From Pseudarthrobacter phenanthrenivorans Sphe3 (GTDB lineage: Bacteria > Actinomycetota > Actinomycetes > Actinomycetales > Micrococcaceae): a stretch of DNA of 64,000 nt. The stretch covers positions 2,232,001 to 2,296,000 of the forward strand of contig NC_015145.1 in NCBI RefSeq assembly GCF_000189535.1. Direction: 5' to 3'. Below, one piece after another: positions 26,315 to 33,611 of this stretch; position 1 is the stretch's first letter; each line of letters starts with the position of its first letter. The notes under the pieces were generated by a model. It was not told where the DNA came from, did not search any database, and saw only the letters and a list, made by a program, of their open reading frames with translations. The translations under genes were made by a program, and so were the position numbers.

Positions 26315-26785
26315 ATGACCGAGAAAAACATGGTGCCGGAAGCTGAAATCCTCGACTCCGACGAGTGCTGGAAACTACTGGAACACACGAGCGTGGGACG
26401 GCTTGGGGTGGTTGTCAACGGCGAGCCGGACGTCTTCCCGGTGAGCTTCAAGGTTGACGGTGAGGGCCTCATCTTCCGGACGGGCGGCGGAACGAAGCTG
26501 CAGGCCATGGAAGCCAACTCAATGGTTGCCCTGGAAGCGGACAGTGTGAGCGCCGAGTTTGGCCTTGCATGGAGCGTTGTGGTCAAGGGCAAGGCTGTCC
26601 AGGATGACGCCACGGGACCGGCATTGAATGAGCCGCGGCGGGGACTCTTTCCCTGGCAGGGCGTTGGCCAGGACCACCTGATCCGGATCGTTCCCCAGTC
26701 GGTCACGGGCCGCAGGTTCACCCTGTCGGCCACCGGCACTTGGCAGACACCCCTGAACGAGGCCACCCGGGCCGGCCTCGAATAG
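26315..26785 (+). CDS. PPOX-fold protein 3
   Basis: Third PPOX-fold paralogue, 156 aa: ILDSDECWKLLEH, FPVSFKVD, RTGGGTKL, WSVVVKGKAV, LFPWQGVGQDHLIRIVP and TGRRF. It resembles PPOX 2 more than PPOX 1 at the N-terminus (LDSDECW is shared). The ATG lacks a ribosome site but sits 6 nt after TAGGAT, which fits a leaderless start. The DUF5655-like frame overlaps its 3' end. Biochemical role unknown. Confidence 0.82.
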   Translation: MTEKNMVPEAEILDSDECWKLLEHTSVGRLGVVVNGEPDVFPVSFKVDGEGLIFRTGGGTKLQAMEANSMVALEADSVSAEFGLAWSVVVKGKAVQDDATGPALNEPRRGLFPWQGVGQDHLIRIVPQSVTGRRFTLSATGTWQTPLNEATRAGLE

Positions 26786-27171
26786 CCACGGTCCCGTCCG
26801 CAGCGGGCGGTGAAGCGTGGACTGCTGCCCGCTTTTTTGAGGGGTCCCCCGCTGCTTACGCCATCTACCAGGCGGCAGAACGGATGGCAGCAGCGCTGGG
26901 ACCCATGGAAGTCCGCGTCAGCAAAAGCCAAGTGGCGTTCCGGCGCCGGCGCGGCTTTGCGTACCTCTGGCGCCCCGGGACCTACGTAAAGTCCGCGGTT
27001 CCCGTGGTCCTCTCGCTGGCGTTGCCTTACGAGGCAGCCTCACCGCGGTTCAAGGAAATTGCCCACCCCTCCCGTGGAATCTGGATGCACCATCTTGAAC
27101 TGGTGGACAGCAGCGGGCTGGACAGGGAGGTGGCGGAGTGGATGCGGCAGGCCTATGAGTCCGCCGGGTGA
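26740..27171 (+). CDS. DUF5655-like protein, start uncertain
   Basis: Frame of 143 aa whose core (FFEGSPAAYAIYQ, RVSKSQVAFRRRRGFAYLW, HHLELVDSSGLD, WMRQAYE) matches what I recall of the DUF5655 family, which has no assigned function. It opens with a TTG at 26740 inside the PPOX 3 gene, 46 bp of overlap, and no ribosome site is visible. No ATG or GTG lies between there and the conserved core, so either the TTG is used by coupling to PPOX 3 or a rarer codon is used. Coding is supported by the conserved-looking domain that fills the frame to its stop. Confidence 0.6.
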   Translation: MADTPERGHPGRPRIATVPSAAGGEAWTAARFFEGSPAAYAIYQAAERMAAALGPMEVRVSKSQVAFRRRRGFAYLWRPGTYVKSAVPVVLSLALPYEAASPRFKEIAHPSRGIWMHHLELVDSSGLDREVAEWMRQAYESAG

Positions 27172-27195
27172 CTGCCGCCCCCGGGCAGCAATCCA

Positions 27196-27239
27196 GGGTC
27201 CTAAGGCCCTGTGGCCGCTGCCGCCGGCGGGGGCACTCT
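27196..27239 (+). promoter_or_regulatory. DosR-like box and -10, leaderless promoter of GyrI-like gene
   Basis: Box GGGTCCTAAGGCCC (27196-27209; 11 of 14). CACTCT (27234-27239) follows after 24 bp and the ATG at 27246 comes 6 nt later. Confidence 0.6.
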
Positions 27240-27245
27240 AATGCC

Positions 27246-27716
27246 ATGAACAATTCTGCCCAGCACCCCAGGAAAGTCCACCTCACGGAGCAGCCCGTCG
27301 CCGTCGTCCGCGAACGCGTCCCCATGGCTTCACTTACCGATTTCTTCGGCCGGGCATTCAGCACGGTGATGGCTGCCGCGCAAAAGCAGGGTGCCAGCCC
27401 GGCCGGGCCGCCCTTCGCGCTCTACCGCGGAATGCCAAGCGAGTCAGTTGACGTGGAAGCCGGCTTCCCCATCACCGGAAACTTCGAGGGGACAGACGGG
27501 GTAGCCAAAGGGACACTGCCGGAGACGGATGCCCTCGAGGCCCTCCATATTGGACCGTATGACACCCTGGAAAGCACCTACCACGCCATCCTGGGACAAA
27601 TGGAAGCCGAGGGCCTCACCCCTTCGGACACCATGTGGGAGTACTACCTGAGCGACCCGGAGGCCGAACCAGACCCGGCGAAATGGCAGACAAGGGTGGT
27701 CTGGCCCATCGCGTAA
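27246..27716 (+). CDS. GyrI-like small-molecule-binding domain protein
   Basis: Stand-alone GyrI-like (SOUL/BacR effector-binding type) domain of 156 aa. Recognisable parts: VAVVRERVPMASLTDFFGRAF, FALYRGMP, VDVEAGFPI, and EALHIGPYDTLESTYHAI, with the acidic residue and Tyr typical of the ligand cleft. No DNA-binding domain is attached, so it probably binds or sequesters a small cationic molecule rather than acting as a regulator. The ATG at 27246 is preferred over the nearby out-of-frame ATG at 27241. A flavodoxin gene follows after 42 bp on the same strand. Confidence 0.72.
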   Translation: MNNSAQHPRKVHLTEQPVAVVRERVPMASLTDFFGRAFSTVMAAAQKQGASPAGPPFALYRGMPSESVDVEAGFPITGNFEGTDGVAKGTLPETDALEALHIGPYDTLESTYHAILGQMEAEGLTPSDTMWEYYLSDPEAEPDPAKWQTRVVWPIA

Positions 27717-27758
27717 CTGCTTCAAGCCACATCCCGACCGCACCAACAGGAGGTCACC

Positions 27759-28310
27759 ATGAAAGTTCTTGTTGCCTACGCCAGCCGGCACGGCTCCACG
27801 GCAGGAATAGCTGAACGCATCGCAGCCCGCATTTCGGAGAACGGGCACCAGGCCGAGGCGCGGTCCGTAGCAGACGTGGACGACGTTGGCCCATACGACG
27901 CCGTGGTTCTGGGCAGCGCCGCCTACATGGTCCATTGGCTCAAGGAAGCTACGGCGTTTGCCAGGCGGCACCATAGCGAACTCCAGGACAAACGGGTGTG
28001 GCTCTTCAGCAGTGGACCCCTCGGCACGGACACCGTTGACAAGGATGGCAATGATGTTCTGGCGAGCGCCAGGCCCAAGGAATTCACCGCACTGCAGGAG
28101 GTACTCCAGCCCCGCGGAGAACATGTCTTTTTCGGTGCCTGGGACCCCGACGCCCCTCCTGTGGGCCTTGGCGAGCGCCTGATCCGGCTGGCACCGGCGT
28201 CGAAGGACGCGCTGCCGGCCGGTGATTTCCGCGATTGGGCCGCCATTGACGCCTGGGCCGACGAGATCACCAGGGAACTCACATCCCATGCCGGAGACGC
28301 GGGACGGTAA
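27759..28310 (+). CDS. Flavodoxin domain protein 2 (HemG-like)
   Basis: FMN-binding flavodoxin-fold protein of 183 aa. Seen: VLVAYASRHGSTAGIAERIA (phosphate loop), YDAVVLGSAAYMVHW, and VWLFSSGPLG. The size and the SRHGST loop recall HemG-type protoporphyrinogen dehydrogenases and related actinobacterial flavodoxins, but substrate cannot be told. The ATG at 27759 follows AACAGGAGGTCACC, a strong ribosome site. It has no box of its own and probably shares the leaderless GyrI transcript. Confidence 0.8.
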   Translation: MKVLVAYASRHGSTAGIAERIAARISENGHQAEARSVADVDDVGPYDAVVLGSAAYMVHWLKEATAFARRHHSELQDKRVWLFSSGPLGTDTVDKDGNDVLASARPKEFTALQEVLQPRGEHVFFGAWDPDAPPVGLGERLIRLAPASKDALPAGDFRDWAAIDAWADEITRELTSHAGDAGR

Positions 28311-28312
28311 AA

Positions 28313-28633
28313 CTAGCTGCCTGCCCGCCGTGCAAAGGTCAGTTCCCAGGGCTTTTGGCCGCGGCTGGTTTCGGACCAACCGTCCCTGGCAATCTGCTGC
28401 CGGAGCTCCGCGAGGCTTGCTTCCATCCCCGGAGCCCATTGTTCTTCGGGCGGGGTGGCACCTAGCGGCGGCCCCGGGAAGGTGTCGCTGACATAGAGCC
28501 GGCGGTCATCATCCGTTTTCCCCACGAACCGCAGTTGCGTCCGCCCGTACTGGGATCCCAACGTGTAGAGGATGCGTGCCCACCAGGATTGGGAGGCGGC
28601 ATCCTCGAGCTCGATCTGCAGCTTTTCGTCCAT
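28313..28633 (-). CDS. Uncharacterised 106-aa protein with a leaderless DosR-like promoter
   Basis: I do not recognise a family. The protein is soluble and starts MDEKLQIELEDAASQSWW, followed by ILYTLGSQYGRTQLRFVGKTDDDRRLYVSD and a C-terminal WELTFARR. It contains several Trp and alternating charged residues, with no membrane segment and no Cys. The ATG at 28633 lies 7 nt after TACGCT, so the transcript should be leaderless; the longer in-frame ATG at 28684 would lie within the predicted box. It ends 2 bp from the convergent flavodoxin gene. Confidence 0.65.
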   Translation of the reverse strand: MDEKLQIELEDAASQSWWARILYTLGSQYGRTQLRFVGKTDDDRRLYVSDTFPGPPLGATPPEEQWAPGMEASLAELRQQIARDGWSETSRGQKPWELTFARRAGS

Positions 28634-28640
28634 GCCGCCC

Positions 28641-28684
28641 AGCGTAGGAACGGACGGCAGGAAGACACTAGAGACCAAGGTCAT
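28641..28684 (-). promoter_or_regulatory. DosR-like box and -10, leaderless promoter of the 106-aa protein
   Basis: Minus-strand box ATGACCTTGGTCTC (28671-28684; 9 of 14). TACGCT (28641-28646) follows after 24 bp and the ATG comes 7 nt later. Confidence 0.55.
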
Positions 28685-28758
28685 GAGTCCCCGGCCGGCC
28701 TGCTAAAGCCCGAATGGCGCAGATGCCCCCGCTTGCGATGGAAAGAACGGGCGGTAGA

Positions 28759-29607
28759 TCATGAGCGCCAACCTGCGAACGGCGGCGCGAAGACCAGGAA
28801 TGCGGCCATCAGCGGCAGTGAGGCATCCGGATCGGCCTTCACGTACATGACCACGGCCATGGAGGCCACCGAGGCAGCCAGGAACGCGTACCCCGTGAGC
28901 AGCGGATACATGATCTTCAAAGCCCACTGTGCGCCCAGGAGCAGGCCAATTCCGGACGCGACGGCCGCCGGTACGATGATGCCCAGGTCCATCAGCTTCA
29001 CCATCCAGAAGGGCGTGGGACTGGAGGAATACTCGGTAAGGGACGAAGGGTTGGACCACGCGGCGAGCAGCGGCCGCAAATGCTGCCCGACCACGAGGAA
29101 CGCCGCCACCACCAGCAGCGACACGGCGGCCGTCTTCCAGACCCCCTGCGAAGGCTGGGGCAGGTCCCGCGGCCCGGCGGCCAGGGACAGGACAACCGCG
29201 GCTTCGGCAAGAATGAAGACAGCGAGCAGCAACGGGAACCAATACTCCACGTTGCCCGGCAGCCGCAGGTACTCCTGGCCGATGACCACCTGTGCGTAGG
29301 TGTAGATGGCATACACGCCAATGCCGCTGCCCAGCAGAGGCCCGCCCGGGTTGCCCCGGAGGACCAGCACGGCGGCGGCGATGGTGGCGGGAAATACGAC
29401 GAAAAGGGCCGCGGCATCGCTGCCCACCAACTGGTTGACCGTCGTCTCCGACGTGCGGTACTGCATGAATCCAAAGCCCAGCGGCCCCATCAAGGAGGAA
29501 ACCGCCATGCCCATTCCCAGGGCCAGCAGAACAATTGCCAACGCGCTCGCAGTGGCCTGTTCCCGGCGTCGACCCTTCCCCGCATACAACCCGACTTCGT
29601 TCTTCAT
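28759..29607 (-). CDS. Multi-pass membrane protein, function unknown
   Basis: Protein of 282 aa with about seven or eight hydrophobic helices and short loops; the N-terminal 15 residues are basic (GKGRRRE). I see no known transporter or enzyme motif. The ATG at 29607 follows AGGAGG with about 9 nt spacing. An inverted repeat upstream (29657-29672) overlaps a DosR-like box placed 23 bp from a good TAnnnT hexamer, so it is probably a member of the same regulon. It is divergent from the YegP-ABC operon. Confidence 0.72.
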   Translation of the reverse strand: MKNEVGLYAGKGRRREQATASALAIVLLALGMGMAVSSLMGPLGFGFMQYRTSETTVNQLVGSDAAALFVVFPATIAAAVLVLRGNPGGPLLGSGIGVYAIYTYAQVVIGQEYLRLPGNVEYWFPLLLAVFILAEAAVVLSLAAGPRDLPQPSQGVWKTAAVSLLVVAAFLVVGQHLRPLLAAWSNPSSLTEYSSSPTPFWMVKLMDLGIIVPAAVASGIGLLLGAQWALKIMYPLLTGYAFLAASVASMAVVMYVKADPDASLPLMAAFLVFAPPFAGWRS

Positions 29608-29628
29608 CCGTAAGCACCTCCTGCACCG

Positions 29629-29671
29629 AGGCTAGGAGCGGCTTCCCGCACAGACTAGAGCCAAACGGCTC
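29629..29671 (-). promoter_or_regulatory. DosR-like box and -10 of the multi-pass membrane protein
   Basis: Minus-strand box GAGCCGTTTGGCTC (29658-29671), part of a perfect AGAGCC/GGCTCT inverted repeat. TAGCCT (29629-29634) follows after 23 bp. It matches the M. tuberculosis core at only 8 of 14, but fits the local spacing and half-site pattern. Predicted start is near 29622. Confidence 0.5.
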
Positions 29672-29710
29672 TGAAGCGGACAAGCGGCCTCTCCGCCGGC
29701 GGCCTTGCCT

Positions 29711-29752
29711 GCTGGAAGCAGCCCGCTGGAAGCCGACCGCTGGAAGCCAGCC
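29711..29752. repeat. 14-bp tandem repeat, three copies
   Basis: Three adjacent copies of GCTGGAAGC followed by AGCCC, CGACC or CAGCC (29711-29724, 29725-29738, 29739-29752). They lie between the two divergent DosR-like boxes of this intergenic region (29608-29946), which otherwise shows no gene. Confidence 0.8.
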
Positions 29753-29777
29753 GGTTTCACCAGCGATTGGGCAATAC

Positions 29778-29820
29778 GGGACTTTGGGCCCTAATAGCCG
29801 GCCGCATGCTCTGGCAGGGT
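29778..29820 (+). promoter_or_regulatory. Best DosR-like box and -10, upstream of YegP-ABC operon
   Basis: Box GGGACTTTGGGCCC (29778-29791; 12 of 14). CAGGGT (29815-29820) follows after 23 bp. Predicted start is near 29827, leaving a leader of about 120 nt before the ATG at 29947. Confidence 0.7.
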
Positions 29821-29946
29821 TGGTTGAGGCCCGAAGGATGCACCATGGCTGGGGTGCTGTGTCCGGGCTGCCGCACCGGGTGGCCGGTGTGCCCACGCGC
29901 TCCACGAATCCGATGGAGCCAGGTTGCTTGAGGGAGAGCAGGACTT

Positions 29947-30219
29947 ATGGCGGGAACGTTCGAACTGTTTGCCGATGAAGATTCGCGGATCAGGTTCAGG
30001 CTGGTGGCGGCGGATGGAACGGTGCTGGCCGTGTCCGGGCAGTACCAGGACAAGTACCAGGCTGCTGCCGCCATCAACGATGTCCGCGAATGCGCCGGCA
30101 CCGGTTTGATCCGGGACCTCGCTCCCGTTGCCGCCCCGGTCCGGGTCCGGATCCCCAGGCGCCTCCCGCAGGCACTGCCGTTCGCTTCCGCCAAGGCGGG
30201 ATCGCTCGGTGCCGCCTAG
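29947..30219 (+). CDS. YegP-like (DUF1508) small protein
   Basis: Protein of 90 aa. The N-terminal 55 residues (FELFADEDSRIRFRLVAADG, VLAVSGQYQDKYQAAAAIN) match the DUF1508/YegP fold: a small beta-rich domain with the sequence pattern of strand, G-x-Vx-xS, Y-x-K. The rest is basic and low in complexity. The ATG follows GAGGGAGAGCAGG. It is 15 bp from the ABC ATPase gene and first in the operon. Function of the family is not established. Confidence 0.7.
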   Translation: MAGTFELFADEDSRIRFRLVAADGTVLAVSGQYQDKYQAAAAINDVRECAGTGLIRDLAPVAAPVRVRIPRRLPQALPFASAKAGSLGAA

Positions 30220-30234
30220 CAAACCGGCTGTCCG

Positions 30235-31197
30235 ATGACGGCGGACGTTCAGACCCAGAAGGCTCAGGTCCTGGGCGTCAAAGGCCTGGTGAAAAGCTAT
30301 GGCAGCCACACTGTGGTGGACGGCGTCTCCTTCCACATTGAAGCCGGCGAAACGTACGGGCTCCTGGGTCCCAACGGGGCGGGCAAAACCACCATTATTT
30401 CCATGGTGGCAGGACTGATTCCGGCTGACTCCGGATCCATCGAGCTGGCCGGTGCAGCCATGACTCCGGCCAGTACACGGGTCAAAGGCCACATTGGGCT
30501 GGTCCCGCAGGAACTGGCTATCTACCCTGACCTGACGGCAAAGGAGAACCTCATGTTCTTCGGCCGGCTCCAGGGTTTGGGCGGCCAGGAACTGAAATCG
30601 CGGACCGGGGAGGTCCTGGACCTCATCGGCCTGGCGGACCGGGCCGGCGAGCAGACCAAGAAGTTCTCGGGCGGTATGAAGCGCCGGCTGAACATCGGCA
30701 TCGGCCTCCTGCACCGGCCCACCCTGCTGATCCTTGATGAACCAACGGTGGGGGTGGATCCCCAGTCCCGCAATTCCATCCTGGAATCAGTGGAAGGCCT
30801 CGCCACGGAGGGCATGGCGGTGCTGTACACAACCCATTACATGGAGGAGGCGGAGCGGCTGTGCGACCGGATCGCCATCATTGACGAGGGCCGGATCCAG
30901 GCCGAGGGCACCCGGAACCAGCTCGTTGAATTGACGGGCGGGGTGGACCGCATCGACCTGCGCGGCAGCGGCAACACCAGTGCCGCTGCCACGGCACTGC
31001 GGCAGCTTCCAGGCGTGCAGCATGTCGACGGCGGCACGTCCGGGCTGACCCTGACCGTGCACAACGGGCCGGGACTCCTGGCCCCCATCGTGGCTGAGGC
31101 GGGACGGGCCGGGGTGGCGCTGACTTCCGTGGAGATCGTCCGGCCGGACCTGGAATCGGTCTTCCTGCACCTGACCGGCAAAGCACTCCGGGACTGA
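30235..31197 (+). CDS. ABC transporter ATP-binding protein
   Basis: Cytoplasmic ATPase of 320 aa driving an ABC-2-type exporter. Walker A LLGPNGAGKTTI, Q loop with GLVPQELAIY, signature KFSGGMKRRL, Walker B LLILDEPTVGVDP and the H-loop TTHYMEEAERLC are all present. The C-terminal 90 residues (VDRIDLRGSG...VEIVRPDLESVFLHLTG) are the extra domain common in exporters for drugs or lipids. It is followed immediately by two permease genes. No ribosome site is seen at the ATG at 30235, so translation is probably coupled to the YegP-like gene. Confidence 0.92.
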   Translation: MTADVQTQKAQVLGVKGLVKSYGSHTVVDGVSFHIEAGETYGLLGPNGAGKTTIISMVAGLIPADSGSIELAGAAMTPASTRVKGHIGLVPQELAIYPDLTAKENLMFFGRLQGLGGQELKSRTGEVLDLIGLADRAGEQTKKFSGGMKRRLNIGIGLLHRPTLLILDEPTVGVDPQSRNSILESVEGLATEGMAVLYTTHYMEEAERLCDRIAIIDEGRIQAEGTRNQLVELTGGVDRIDLRGSGNTSAAATALRQLPGVQHVDGGTSGLTLTVHNGPGLLAPIVAEAGRAGVALTSVEIVRPDLESVFLHLTGKALRD

Positions 31198-31198
31198 C

Positions 31199-32371
31199 GT
31201 GCGCGGACTCTGGACCATGGTGGCCAACGACCTCCGGCAGCGGGTCCGGGACAAATCCGTGTTCATCTTTTCCCTCCTCGTTCCCCTGGCGCTGATGGCT
31301 GTGCTGAACCTGTCCTTTGGCGGGTTCGACACCGAGAGCGTAGACCTGAAGCCAGCCGAAGTCGTGGCCAGCTCGGAGGACAGCGGGCAGCTCGGCGCCG
31401 CCCTGCTGGAGGCCGTGGACTCGCTGCCCATCATGGATGTCACTGTCCGCAAGGTGCCCGCCGCAGAGGTCAGCCGGGAGACCAGGGACAGCGGAGCGGA
31501 CCTGGGCATCATCCTGCCAGCGGAATTCACGGCGGCGGTCACGTCCGGGCAGGCGCTCAGCGTCCAGGTGATCGAGGGGGACGGGGCAGGGCTGGAAACC
31601 AACGTCCTGGTGTCAGTGGTGGACGGGCTCCTCGAGCAGTTTTCGGCGGGGACCGTAACTGCCGAAGCCGGTGAAACCGCCGGACTCCCCCATGATGTCC
31701 TGGCAGGTTTGGCGCAGCAGGCAGCCGCAGGGCCGCCGGCGCTTACGCTCTCGGAAGGCCAGGCGTCCGCGGAGCAGCTGTCCCTGAAGGGAACCTTGGT
31801 GGCTGGCCAAACAGGGCTCTTCCTGCTCTTCACGGTCGGTTTCGGCGTCCTGGGGCTGCTGGCCGAGCGGGAGGAGGGCACCCTCTCCAGGCTGCAGTCC
31901 ACTCCGGTGGCGCCGGGAACCATCATCACGGCCAAAGCCCTGGTGGGATTCATCCTGGGCGTCGTGGCCACCACCATCCTGCTGACTGCCGGCAGCGTAC
32001 TGTTCGGTGTGTCCTTCGGCTCACCGGCAGTGGTGGCACTCCTGGTCCTCGCCGTGGCAGCAGCCGCAACGAGCCTCACGTTTATCGTCGCGCGCCTTGT
32101 CCGGACCGCCGAGCAGGCAAACATTGTCCAATCCATCCTGGGCATGGTGCTGGGCATTGCGGGCGGCGCGTTCTTCCCCATCGAAGCCTCAGGATTCCTT
32201 GCTGCGCTCATGGACCTCAACCCCATTGCAGCCTTCATCCGCGGCCTCGGCATCACGGCGGGCGGCGGCGGAGTGGCCGACGCCGGCATTCCCCTTGCCA
32301 TCATGCTCGGCTTCGCTGCGGCGGCGACGCTGGCCTCCCGGCTGCTCCCGGACAGGGGTGTCAGGCAATGA
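31199..32371 (+). CDS. ABC-2 type permease 1
   Basis: Membrane subunit of 390 aa for the exporter. One N-terminal helix (IFSLLVPLALMAVLNLSF), a large extracytoplasmic domain of about 170 residues, then five helices in the C-terminal half, the layout of YhgE/NatB-like ABC-2 permeases. The GTG at 31199 begins 1 nt after the ATPase stop and the stop overlaps the next ATG (ATGA), so all three genes are coupled. The exported substrate is unknown. Confidence 0.88.
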   Translation: MRGLWTMVANDLRQRVRDKSVFIFSLLVPLALMAVLNLSFGGFDTESVDLKPAEVVASSEDSGQLGAALLEAVDSLPIMDVTVRKVPAAEVSRETRDSGADLGIILPAEFTAAVTSGQALSVQVIEGDGAGLETNVLVSVVDGLLEQFSAGTVTAEAGETAGLPHDVLAGLAQQAAAGPPALTLSEGQASAEQLSLKGTLVAGQTGLFLLFTVGFGVLGLLAEREEGTLSRLQSTPVAPGTIITAKALVGFILGVVATTILLTAGSVLFGVSFGSPAVVALLVLAVAAAATSLTFIVARLVRTAEQANIVQSILGMVLGIAGGAFFPIEASGFLAALMDLNPIAAFIRGLGITAGGGGVADAGIPLAIMLGFAAAATLASRLLPDRGVRQ

Positions 32372-33534
32372 GGAGCATCCTGGGAATCGCCGCCGTGGAA
32401 GTCCGGCTCTTCCTGCGGGACAGGTCCAACATCTTCTTCGTCTTCATTTTTCCCCTTCTGCTGATCCTGCTGCTCGGCTCGCAGTTCGGCACCAACAGCG
32501 GCCAGGCGCGGGTGGCGCTGTCCGGCGGAGCGGATACTGCGCTGGCACGCGCCCTGACGGAGCAAATGGAGGAGGACGGCCTGCAGGTTTCCGCCGCCGG
32601 GGCCGGAACAGTGCGGGACCAGCTGAGCCGCGGCAGGACCGACGTCGGGATCTTCATCAGCGACGACGACTCGGCCGCTTTCTCGGCAGGCCGGCCCGCG
32701 GACCTGGAAGTGGTGACGGCTTCCCAGTCGGCGGCGCAGGCAGTGCTCCAGGAAGTCCGCTCGTCCATCCAGGCGGTCAGCACGGAACGGCGGCAGCAGT
32801 CCCTCCTTGAAGCTGCCGGCGTGGATGCATCTGAGGCAGCGGCGGCACTGGAGCAGGCACGGAAAGCGGTGCAACGGCCGCGCGTGGAACTGGTGGACAC
32901 CAACGACGTCTCGCAGGTGTTCCAGGGCCTGGGCAGGTTCGATCTCGGAGCCGCCCAGCAGCTTCTCCTCTTCGTCTTCCTCAGTTCCCTCACGGGCGCC
33001 GCCACCCTGATCAAAGCCCGCCGCCTGGGCGTCATCGCCCGCGTCATGGCCGCCCCTGTCAGCAGCTGGCAGGCGCTCGCGGGCCAGGCTATGGGACGCT
33101 TCGGAATCGCCGCGGTCCAAGGCGGGTACATCATGCTCGGCACATCCCTGTTGTTCGGCGTGGACTGGGGGAATCCGCTGCTGGCCGGGCTGGTCCTGGT
33201 TCTCTTCTGCGCTGTGTCCGCCGCAGCAGCGATGGTCATCGGGGCTTTGATGGATAACGACGCCGCCGCGTCCGGTGTGGGCGTAGGGCTCGGCCTGGTG
33301 CTGGCGGGCCTGGGCGGTTCCATGGTGCCGCCGGAGTTTTTCTCCGGGACGCTGCAGGCAGTGTCCCGGGTAACCCCTCACCGGTGGGCCTACGACGCGT
33401 TCGCGGACATCCAGCGCCACAACGGAACGCTGGGGGACATCCTTCCGCAGCTGGGCGTCCTGGCCGCCATGGCGCTGGCACTGTTGGCGCTCGGATCCTT
33501 CCTGCTGCAGCGCAGCCTCAGCCGCGCGCTTTAG
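32368..33534 (+). CDS. ABC-2 type permease 2
   Basis: Second permease of 388 aa with the same plan: N-terminal helix (NIFFVFIFPLLLILLLGS), extracytoplasmic domain, then five C-terminal helices. A stretch at about residues 140-175 is helical and charged (VDASEAAAALEQARKAVQRP) and may form a coiled coil. It overlaps permease 1 by 4 nt. Two different permeases suggest a heterodimeric exporter. The downstream gene is convergent, and I see no clear hairpin in 33535-33611. Confidence 0.88.
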   Translation: MRSILGIAAVEVRLFLRDRSNIFFVFIFPLLLILLLGSQFGTNSGQARVALSGGADTALARALTEQMEEDGLQVSAAGAGTVRDQLSRGRTDVGIFISDDDSAAFSAGRPADLEVVTASQSAAQAVLQEVRSSIQAVSTERRQQSLLEAAGVDASEAAAALEQARKAVQRPRVELVDTNDVSQVFQGLGRFDLGAAQQLLLFVFLSSLTGAATLIKARRLGVIARVMAAPVSSWQALAGQAMGRFGIAAVQGGYIMLGTSLLFGVDWGNPLLAGLVLVLFCAVSAAAAMVIGALMDNDAAASGVGVGLGLVLAGLGGSMVPPEFFSGTLQAVSRVTPHRWAYDAFADIQRHNGTLGDILPQLGVLAAMALALLALGSFLLQRSLSRAL

Positions 33535-33611
33535 GCAAGGGCCGCCGTCGTACCCCACTCAAAAGCCGCACCCGCTCGTGTCCGCCGGCCAGAAGCCGTG
33601 CGTAGCCCCGC

